Source of the DNA: Synergistaceae bacterium
GTDB lineage: Bacteria > Synergistota > Synergistia > Synergistales > Aminobacteriaceae
Length of the DNA stretch: 6,490 nucleotides
Direction of reading: 5' to 3'
NCBI GenBank assembly: GCA_017427625.1
Contig: JAFRSL010000175.1
Span: forward strand, 1-6,490
Both the position numbers and the translations under genes were made by a program. Below the pieces are notes generated by a model. That model ran no database searches. It saw only the letters and a program-made list of their open reading frames with translations, and was not told the DNA's origin. Each line of letters opens with the position of its first letter. Position 1 is the stretch's first letter. Positions 1 through 3,579 of this stretch are shown here, piece after piece.

Positions 1-2
1 GC

Positions 3-101
3 TGGGGAGTAACAGGCTCAGGGAGTGCGGCGTTTGCGGTGCTGAAAGAGTCCGTGAAAATCGAGTGGCCTGATTACGTGAAGCATGTTCTGTATTTCTA
101 G
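3..101 (+). CDS. ispE: C-terminal end of probable 4-diphosphocytidyl-2-C-methyl-D-erythritol kinase (partial)
   Basis: Only the last 32 codons are in the window; the frame enters from the left edge and stops at TAG 99-101. The residues begin WGVTGSGSAAFAVL, which matches the third GHMP-kinase motif (GSGS/A followed by a hydrophobic-F stretch) found near the C-terminus of IspE, and end WPDYVKHVLYF. IspE phosphorylates CDP-methylerythritol in the non-mevalonate isoprenoid pathway in the cytoplasm. The short tail after the GSGS motif suits the IspE C-terminus better than longer GHMP kinases such as homoserine kinase, but another GHMP kinase cannot be excluded from 32 residues. A strong intrinsic terminator follows 10 bp after the stop, so this is the last gene of its transcript. 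Confidence 0.55.
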   Translation, partial: WGVTGSGSAAFAVLKESVKIEWPDYVKHVLYF

Positions 102-111
102 GGAAACACTG

Positions 112-145
112 TCCCGGCTGTGAGCGAATCATGGCCGGGATTTTT
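112..145 (+). terminator. Rho-independent terminator after the ispE-like gene
   Basis: The perfect arms TCCCGGC (112-118) and GCCGGGA (134-140) are extended inward by two wobble pairs and T-A, G-C and A-T pairs (119-123 with 129-133), leaving a 5-nt loop GCGAA. TTTTT (141-145) follows directly. The T run lies only on the plus-strand side, so the element terminates the incoming ispE-like transcript. The minus-strand gene ending at 149 runs into the same hairpin but gains no U tract from it. Confidence 0.85.
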
Positions 146-148
146 GCT

Positions 149-442
149 CTATGCCCGAACGTTTCCTGACAATTTCTTGTCGATTAGTCGCTCAACGTCT
201 TCGAGCGTAAATGTGGGTTCATTGTCCTTATGACTGTAAGCCGTTGAAGAGCATACTATTATGGCAAGTAACAGAATTCCTACAAACATGTACATACTAC
301 TCCGAAGGTCGTCTATTCTCTTGTTCAAACTGTGAATTTGCGCCTCGAATACGTCCTTGCGTACATACACATCATCAGATATAGCCCCATAGCTCGCCGT
401 CCCAAACGCCAGCAACAGCAGTAACACGCATATTTTCTTCAT
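149..442 (-). CDS. Small signal-peptide and membrane-anchored protein of unknown function
   Basis: This 97-residue protein is not one I recognise by name. It starts with a typical export signal (KK followed by a leucine-rich core, residues 1-19, possible cleavage near SYG-A). A polar, charged helical stretch follows (about 24-50, DVFEAQIHSLNKRIDDL, coiled-coil-like). A second hydrophobic segment lies at about 51-69 (MYMFVGILLLAIIVCSSTAY), then a short charged tail (about 70-97) containing FTLEDVERLIDKKL. This suggests a small envelope protein whose coiled-coil part lies outside the membrane and whose tail lies in the cytoplasm. The start ATG (442-440) has a good AAAGGAG site 9 nt upstream. 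The gene lies 15 bp after the AEC permease and its SD touches the permease stop codon, so the two are very probably co-transcribed and translationally linked. Any role in transport is inference only. Confidence 0.75.
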   Translation of the reverse strand: MKKICVLLLLLAFGTASYGAISDDVYVRKDVFEAQIHSLNKRIDDLRSSMYMFVGILLLAIIVCSSTAYSHKDNEPTFTLEDVERLIDKKLSGNVRA

Positions 443-451
443 GATACATCA

Positions 452-458
452 CTCCTTT
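452..458 (-). promoter_or_regulatory. Ribosome binding site overlapping the upstream stop codon
   Basis: On the minus strand AAAGGAG (458 to 452) lies 9 nt before the ATG of the 97-residue gene. Its first base is the last base of the permease stop TGA (460-458). This supports translational coupling of the two genes and fixes the start of the small protein. Confidence 0.8.
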
Positions 459-1399
459 CACATAAGCCCCAACGATTTTAGCGCGAACGTCCACAGGAAA
501 ATCGTAAGCACCGACAAGATCGTCGTCGTACACACAAGCTGTCCTGCCAATTTCCCGTCAGCACCCATCGCAACAGCCATAGGATACGATGCAACCGCAG
601 AAGGCGCAGCGAATATCACCATCATAGCGCATAGGCTTTGAGCCCTGAAGCCCGCGAGAACTGACAGAGGCATGAACACCATTGGCAAGACAATCATTCT
701 CAGGAATATTCCCCAGTATAGAAGCCTCCTGTCGCCAAAAGAATCGGCCATGTCGAGACCTACCCCAAGCGATAGAAAGCTGACAGTCGTTGTTGCGTTT
801 GCGATGCTCCGTATCACTGACCAAACAGGCGCAGGAATAGGAATCCCGAAACCCTTGAAGACGAACGCTGCTATTGCCCCGATTATCATGGGGTTCTTGA
901 GGATCGCGAGAAGCAACTTCCCGATGCTCGCCCTCCCTGAACGACCAGCCTCAAGGATTACAGCTGAGAAAATATTTATCATCGGCACAACAAAGACACC
1001 CATCATGATTACCATTCCTATGTTTCCTTCGCCGTACAGTGCTTCAGACACAACAACGCCGAAGATGATGTAGTTCCCCCTCACTACGGCCTGACCTATA
1101 ACGCTGGACTTTCGCGGGTCATCGGTCAGGAATGAAGGGAATTTCAGGCAGAACGCAAAGTTTATCAGCATACATACCGCTGCAAATATCATCTCCTTCT
1201 GCGCGAATCCTCCCGAAAAATCCATCTCGTATATGTTCTTGAAGAGAAGCAAAGGCATGAATACCTTGAAGATTACGCGGTCATATTCTTTCATTGCAGG
1301 ACGCGAAATTACTCCCTTAACCCTGCAAAGCCACCCTATCGCCATCAATATCACCATCGGGCATACTACCCTGAGTGCCGCAAGAAAACTCTCACCCAT
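458..1399 (-). CDS. AEC (auxin efflux carrier) family transporter
   Basis: This 313-residue, very hydrophobic protein has the pattern of the AEC/MleP permease family (PF03547): two halves of about five membrane helices joined by a polar region near residues 150-165 (GRSGRASIGK). Recognisable family stretches are the first-helix region (about 10-28), PLLLFKNIY in helix 2, a VIGQAVVRGNYIIFGV segment (a variant of the bacterial QGxxRSNxxFxGxP stretch), KNPMIIGAIAAF after the central loop, and a conserved C-terminal block (about 265-310) with FAAPSAVASYPMAVAMGAD. Length fits the family (about 300-320). Relatives carry malate, malonate or other organic acids, often beside the matching metabolic genes; no such neighbour is visible here, so the substrate is unknown. 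The start ATG (1399-1397) has GGGAGG 8 nt upstream (1413-1408). It is transcribed from the AT-rich divergent spacer and leads into the small membrane-protein gene. Confidence 0.92.
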   Translation of the reverse strand: MGESFLAALRVVCPMVILMAIGWLCRVKGVISRPAMKEYDRVIFKVFMPLLLFKNIYEMDFSGGFAQKEMIFAAVCMLINFAFCLKFPSFLTDDPRKSSVIGQAVVRGNYIIFGVVVSEALYGEGNIGMVIMMGVFVVPMINIFSAVILEAGRSGRASIGKLLLAILKNPMIIGAIAAFVFKGFGIPIPAPVWSVIRSIANATTTVSFLSLGVGLDMADSFGDRRLLYWGIFLRMIVLPMVFMPLSVLAGFRAQSLCAMMVIFAAPSAVASYPMAVAMGADGKLAGQLVCTTTILSVLTIFLWTFALKSLGLM

Positions 1400-1420
1400 T
1401 ATTACCGCCTCCCGGAAATT

Positions 1421-1470
1421 TTTACGTTATAATATATCTTACCTTAAAGATAAGGAATATCAAAATTTTA
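1421..1470. promoter_or_regulatory. AT-rich divergent promoter region with an inverted repeat
   Basis: This spacer separates the AEC permease (leftward) from the AbiGi-type gene (rightward). On the plus strand TATAAT (1428-1433) is a perfect -10 match, but no convincing -35 hexamer sits 16-18 bp before it. On the minus strand overlapping TATTAT/TATAAC sequences could serve the permease, and TTGATA (1463-1458, minus) is -35-like but too far from them. An inverted repeat CCTTA-AAGA-TAAGG (1442-1455) lies between the possible start sites and overlaps a second dyad, TATCTT/AAGATA (1435-1440 and 1447-1452). It could be an operator for a local regulator; none is encoded here. Confidence 0.4.
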
Positions 1471-1472
1471 GA

Positions 1473-1476
1473 GGAG
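1473..1476 (+). promoter_or_regulatory. Shine-Dalgarno GGAG for the TTG start of the AbiGi-type gene
   Basis: GAGGAG (1471-1476) lies 8 nt before TTG 1485-1487. This spacing makes TTG the most likely start of the interrupted gene; no ATG or GTG in frame nearby has a comparable site, and the resulting N-terminus (MSEVSANLVYHFTKSFD) begins just ahead of the family's conserved HFTKS block. Confidence 0.7.
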
Positions 1477-1554
1477 AGATTATTTTGTCAGAAGTAAGCG
1501 CAAATTTAGTGTATCACTTCACAAAGAGCTTTGATTAAACGCCGCCGCACTCTC

Positions 1555-1584
1555 GTGACTTCTTTTCTCTTTTTGTGTTATACT
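1555..1584 (+). promoter_or_regulatory. Promoter inside the inserted element
   Basis: The -10 hexamer TATACT (1579-1584) is preceded by TG at the extended -10 position (1576-1577). GTGACT (1555-1560) is a 4-of-6 -35 match with an 18-bp spacer. A start near 1591 would open the RNA directly at the CGTAGAT arm of a stem, consistent with a promoter for a structured RNA rather than for a protein gene. Confidence 0.5.
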
Positions 1585-1667
1585 CTTTTTACGTAGATGT
1601 CAGACGTAGAGATATAGACTTGCGAAAGTAGGCACTAACCGCGCAATCTACGAAGAGTAACACAAAA
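1571..1667 (+). repeat. Long imperfect inverted repeat within the element
   Basis: TTTTGTGTTA (1571-1580), CTCTT (1583-1587) and CGTAGAT (1592-1598) are complementary, in order, to TAACACAAAA (1658-1667), AAGAG (1653-1657) and ATCTACG (1646-1652). That makes 22 pairs with two small bulges (TA and TTTA) on the left arm. The left arm contains the -10 region of the internal promoter, so a read-through RNA could fold the full stem, whereas an RNA starting near 1591 would keep only the last 7 pairs. Confidence 0.75.
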
Positions 1668-1874
1668 TCCGTACTGGCGACAGTAAGGTTGAGCATGAGG
1701 GCAAAAGTTCCCTCGTGTTTAGGAGAAGCACCCGCACCTGTATCTGTGTACTAGTCCATTTGCGGTTATCAGAGTTTCGGTTCTGTGTACTGAGATTAGA
1801 CCGAATATGCAGACAGGCAGTCCGGCCTATTAAGACGGCTGGAAGCACTTGACTTTAGTCGTGTGAGGCTTCAC
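1591..1874 (+). ncRNA. Candidate structured RNA of the inserted element, possibly omega/guide-RNA-like
   Basis: From the predicted start near 1591 to the element end, the DNA lacks a believable protein frame but forms a chain of helices. These are CGTAGAT (1592-1598) with ATCTACG (1646-1652); inside it ACTT-GCGA-AAGT (1618-1629); TACTG-GCGA-CAGTA (1672-1685); CATGAGGG (1694-1701) with CCCTCGTG (1710-1717); CGGT (1763-1766) with ACCG (1800-1803); CAG/CCG (1818-1824) with CGG/CTG (1836-1841); and the right-end hairpin 1846-1865. Two stems carry GCGA (GNRA) tetraloops. TnpB-linked IS605 elements make RNAs that end at the element right end and use the adjoining host DNA as guide. By analogy the guide here would be ACTGTACTGTCAATTC from AbiGi. 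TnpB is absent from the window, so this function is inferred. Confidence 0.45.
1743..1791 (+). repeat. 10-bp direct repeat TCTGTGTACT
   Basis: TCTGTGTACT occurs at 1743-1752 and again at 1782-1791, inside the inserted element and 39 bp apart. The second copy lies in the loop side of the CGGT/ACCG stem. Its role is unknown; it may reflect an internal duplication in the RNA region or a chance repeat. Confidence 0.5.
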
Positions 1875-2339
1875 ACTGTACTGTCAATTCTGGAGCATGG
1901 ATTTTTTCCGGTAACGTCAAAAGAAGATACGTCAATCGTACGTCCTGCTCATGAGGGTAAGCCTGAAAGATTTATAGGCATACCTATGGTTTGCTTTACC
2001 GACATTCCTATTCAATTATCATCAGAACACCGCGCTGAATATGGCTGTTACGGTCTCGGATTAAGCAAAGAATGGGCCAAATCTAACAAGATAGGACCTG
2101 TATTCTACATGATTAATGGCTCCGCTTCTTGGGAAGCATATAATCACATGCAGGCCGTTGTTGTCGATATGATGCAAGAGGCTAAATGTTCACAGAGCAC
2201 TAAAGATAAAGTGGTTAGTTCATTGATTGAGTTAGCAGGTTACATAAAACCTTACGCTGAAGAAGGGCGTGAAAAAACTTTTTATGACGAGCGCGAGTGG
2301 CGTTACGTCCCACCGTTTCAAGATATTCCGGATTATTGA

Positions 2340-2557
2340 TTGAGTACGTCTAGAAAAATACCCCCAAGACGTTTTTGGCGTTCATGGGGCATATCTGGGG
2401 AGCTTCACTAGTTACGGTACGCACTTCTTCTGTGCCTCGAAGTTCCCCCGTCTCATTCTCAAGGCGAGGGAACGTATCGTATGCGGCTGTGTGATTCCCT
2501 GCCTCAGCGAACAATGAATGATGGTGTGGTAATATTTTGTTTAGGAGATGAAAATTC
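2340..2557. other. Structured non-coding region after the truncated AbiGi gene
   Basis: This stretch of just over 200 bp has no convincing gene. It starts at a second TTGAT (2336-2340), which also contains the AbiGi stop, and includes AGCTTCAC (2401-2408), like the right end of the first insertion (8 of 10 bases match over 2399-2408 against 1865-1874). Visible helices are CCCCA (2362-2366)/TGGGG (2385-2389); GCAC (2421-2424)/GTGC (2432-2435); and AGGC plus AGGGAA (2462-2472)/TTCCCT plus GCCT (2495-2504). GTTCCC (2442-2447) can pair instead with GGGAAC (2468-2473). It could be the remnant of a second small element, a leader of the kinase-like gene, or both. Confidence 0.45.
2354..2389 (-). terminator. 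Possible intrinsic terminator on the minus strand
   Basis: Read on the minus strand, CCCCA (2389-2385) pairs with TGGGG (2366-2362), with an inner ACG/CGT helix (2381-2379 with 2371-2369), and is followed by GTATTTTTC (T run 2358-2354). The stem is interrupted and no minus-strand gene is seen directly upstream. It may end an unannotated antisense RNA or read-through from the right. Confidence 0.3.
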
Positions 2558-3163
2558 ATGAGCAGAATAATCACTATAGGCCGCGAATTTGGTTCAGGAG
2601 GCCGCGAACTCGCAAGGTACATCGCTGAAATCCTCAGCATCGCATACTATGACCGCGAAATCATCACAGAAATCTCAAAGCGCACATCGCTCTCCGAGAA
2701 GTACATCCAAAACGTCGCAGAGCACAAACCCGTCATACCCTTCCCGATTCACACAGGGCGGACATTCTGGGCGGTAATCCCCGATTACGGTCAGGACGTT
2801 CAGAAGGAACAGCACGACATTATCCGAGAGATTGCCGGAAAATCTGACTGCCTTATCGTCGGAAGAGGCGCGGATTACATTCTCAGGGACGAGAAGCCTT
2901 ACAGGATTTTCGTTTACTCCGATGATGAGTCGAAATTGAGACGCTGCCGGGAGAACAGCTCAAACGATTACGCGAAGGGCGAGGAAATGACCGACAAGGA
3001 GCTTTCAAAGAGGATCGAGCAGATCAACAAGGCCAGGGCGGATTACTACGAGTTCTACACGGGGCAGAAGTGGGGCGGAAAGTCGAACTATGATTTATGC
3101 GTCAACACTTCAAGGGTTACGGACTTGAGGAAAATCGCTCAGGCTATAGCCTCAATGTGTTAG
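2558..3163 (+). CDS. Cytidylate kinase-like family protein
   Basis: This 201-residue protein has an N-terminal P-loop variant GREFGSGGRE (residues 8-17), used for binding the triphosphate of ATP, as in the Cytidylate_kin_2 family (PF13189). Further family blocks are YYDREII (about 30-36), LIVGRGADYILRD (99-111), an Arg-containing lid (RIEQINKARADYYEFYTGQKWG, roughly 150-175) and a final YDLCVNTSR. Length matches the family (about 200). By homology to NMP kinases it should transfer phosphate to a small nucleotide-like substrate in the cytoplasm, but the substrate of this family is not established and it should not be taken as the housekeeping Cmk. ATG 2558 has AGGAG (2543-2547) 10 nt upstream. 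No good promoter is seen close by; the structured leader upstream may matter. A bidirectional terminator follows. Confidence 0.88.
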   Translation: MSRIITIGREFGSGGRELARYIAEILSIAYYDREIITEISKRTSLSEKYIQNVAEHKPVIPFPIHTGRTFWAVIPDYGQDVQKEQHDIIREIAGKSDCLIVGRGADYILRDEKPYRIFVYSDDESKLRRCRENSSNDYAKGEEMTDKELSKRIEQINKARADYYEFYTGQKWGGKSNYDLCVNTSRVTDLRKIAQAIASMC

Positions 3164-3168
3164 CAAAA

Positions 3169-3208
3169 CAAAAACAGGACGGCTCATTGCGGGCTATCCT
3201 GTCTTTTT
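3169..3208. terminator. Bidirectional intrinsic terminator
   Basis: ACAGGA (3174-3179) pairs with TCCTGT (3197-3202), flanked by an A run (3169-3174, interrupted) on the left and CTTTTT (3203-3208) on the right. The plus strand reads hairpin then CTTTTTG, ending the kinase-like gene that stops at 3163. The minus strand reads hairpin then TTTTTGTTTT, ending the 80-residue gene that stops at 3218. One hairpin thus serves two convergent genes. Confidence 0.85.
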
Positions 3209-3217
3209 GTCCCTTCT

Positions 3218-3460
3218 CTACATTTCGTAACGCATTATGTACTTAGTGTAGAGAGGGATCTTTGCGATTGTCTTGTCGAGGCGGGGGTTTCGGTTCCACA
3301 TTCTGAAGTTCCGAATCTCGCTCTCCGACCTTCCTCCCTCGAAGAAATCATATACTCCCTTGCTGTATTTCTGTACGAAGAGGAAGAAGCGTCGCTTTCC
3401 CACATGAAGATAGAACGTTATCATGTCGTTGGCTTTGCTGACCGTGATTTTGTTTTTCAT
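3218..3460 (-). CDS. Small basic protein of unknown function (80 aa)
   Basis: I do not recognise a named family. The protein is soluble, rich in Lys, Arg, Phe and Tyr, without signal peptide or membrane helix. It begins MKNKITVSKANDMITFYLHV, which suggests a beta-strand-rich start (TFYLHV, RRFFLFVQ). It continues with a Gly/Ser-rich turn (FFEGGRSESEIR) and a charged tail (WNRNPRLDKTIAKIPLYTKYI). Reality of the gene is supported by a strong GGAGGAG site 8 nt before ATG (3475-3469), a TATAAT (3505-3500, minus strand) giving a leader of about 33 nt, and its own arm of the terminator. It stands alone between a kinase-like gene and the CCA-like operon. Confidence 0.75.
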   Translation of the reverse strand: MKNKITVSKANDMITFYLHVGKRRFFLFVQKYSKGVYDFFEGGRSESEIRNFRMWNRNPRLDKTIAKIPLYTKYIMRYEM

Positions 3461-3499
3461 GGCTGTCTCTCCTCCGCGTTAAAATAAATTTCACAGTAT

Positions 3500-3505
3500 A
3501 TTATA
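3500..3505 (-). promoter_or_regulatory. Probable -10 element for the 80-residue gene
   Basis: TATAAT reads perfectly on the minus strand (3505 to 3500). The matching -35 position (3528-3523) reads TGTTTA and is weak. The start site would be near 3493. Confidence 0.4.
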
Positions 3506-3528
3506 TTATCACCAATCGTTCCTAAACA

Positions 3529-3537
3529 TGGTAAAAT
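3529..3537 (+). promoter_or_regulatory. Probable extended -10 promoter for the CCA-like/mnmE operon
   Basis: TGG followed by TAAAAT (3532-3537) is an extended -10 element (TGn plus a 5-of-6 hexamer), which does not need a strong -35. The start would be near 3544, leaving a short leader with GAGGAGG (3566-3572) 7 nt before ATG 3580. A later TATAAC (3558-3563) is too close to the SD to serve. Confidence 0.45.
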
Positions 3538-3579
3538 TTCTTATCACTTTTTATGACTATAACTTGAGGAGGAAATCTT

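Larger units (their letters stand above)
1536..1874 (+). mobile_element. Non-autonomous IS200/IS605-type element (TTGAT target), no transposase
   Basis: The boundaries come from the host gene: the AbiGi reading frame breaks after GAT 1535 and resumes exactly at ACT 1875, giving an insert of 339 bp. The left flank is TTGAT (1531-1535), the target used by ISDra2-type Y1 transposases and by IStrons. There is no target duplication and there are no terminal inverted repeats, as expected for this family. The right end has an imperfect hairpin (1846-1865: CAC/GTG and GAC/GTC arms with one mismatch and a TTTA loop), then AGGC and TTCAC (1870-1874), which fits a right-end cleavage pentamer. The left end has only a weak CAC-TCTC-GTG hairpin (1548-1557). 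No tnpA or tnpB reading frame is present, so it would need enzymes from elsewhere in the genome. An IS605-type excision would be scarless. The family call is an inference from target site, ends and lack of duplication. Confidence 0.7.
1485..2339 (+). pseudogene. AbiGi-family abortive-infection protein, interrupted by a 339-bp insertion and probably truncated
   Basis: The gene is in two pieces. Piece one is TTG 1485 to GAT 1535, encoding MSEVSANLVYHFTKSFD, then an immediate TAA (1536-1538). Piece two resumes at ACT 1875 and reads TVLSILEHGFFP onward to TGA 2337-2339. Joining 1535 to 1875 keeps the frame and gives a 171-residue protein with the order typical of AbiGi-type proteins (PF10899): HFTKSxDxLxSILExGFxP, then GIPMVCFTDIPI, YGLGLSKEW, and FYDEREWRY. 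AbiGi is one half of the lactococcal AbiG phage-resistance pair, described as antitoxin-like to AbiGii; no AbiGii partner is visible. Family members, as I recall them, run about 60 residues past the EREWRY block, so this copy is probably also cut at its C-terminus. Codons are more AT-rich (TTA, ATA, AAA) than in flanking genes, suggesting horizontal transfer. An in-frame GTG at 1863 could start piece two but has no SD, so an active product is unlikely unless the insertion is removed. Confidence 0.8.

Noticed and set aside
1648..1848. 66-codon minus-strand reading frame inside the element.
   Set aside because: It has no SD, no family resemblance, odd composition, and runs antisense through the helices of the proposed RNA.
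1536..1874. Insertion as a self-splicing group I intron (IStron-like), prompted by TTGAT and by GAGATATAGAC at 1610-1619, which resembles a P7 segment.
   Set aside because: No internal guide complementary to the CTTTGAT exon end is present in the first part of the insert, no GTCTA partner for TAGAC is found upstream, the P7-like string lies too near the 5' end, and the insert does not end in G.
1536..1874. Insertion as a group II intron.
   Set aside because: There is no GTGYG start at the junction and no domain V hairpin near the 3' end; the insert ends in AC by chance of TTCAC.
1863..2339. C-terminal AbiGi piece as an independent gene starting at GTG 1863.
   Set aside because: GTG lies in the element's right-end hairpin, there is no SD, and the first four codons are element sequence; the family alignment starts at ACT 1875.
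2354..2506. 6S, SRP or other known housekeeping RNA on the minus strand ending at the 2354-2389 hairpin.
   Set aside because: None of the conserved motifs of these RNAs is seen, and no minus-strand promoter could be found.
2350..2640. 96-codon minus-strand reading frame across the structured region.
   Set aside because: It starts inside the kinase-like gene without an SD and its sequence follows the hairpins; more likely a shadow frame.
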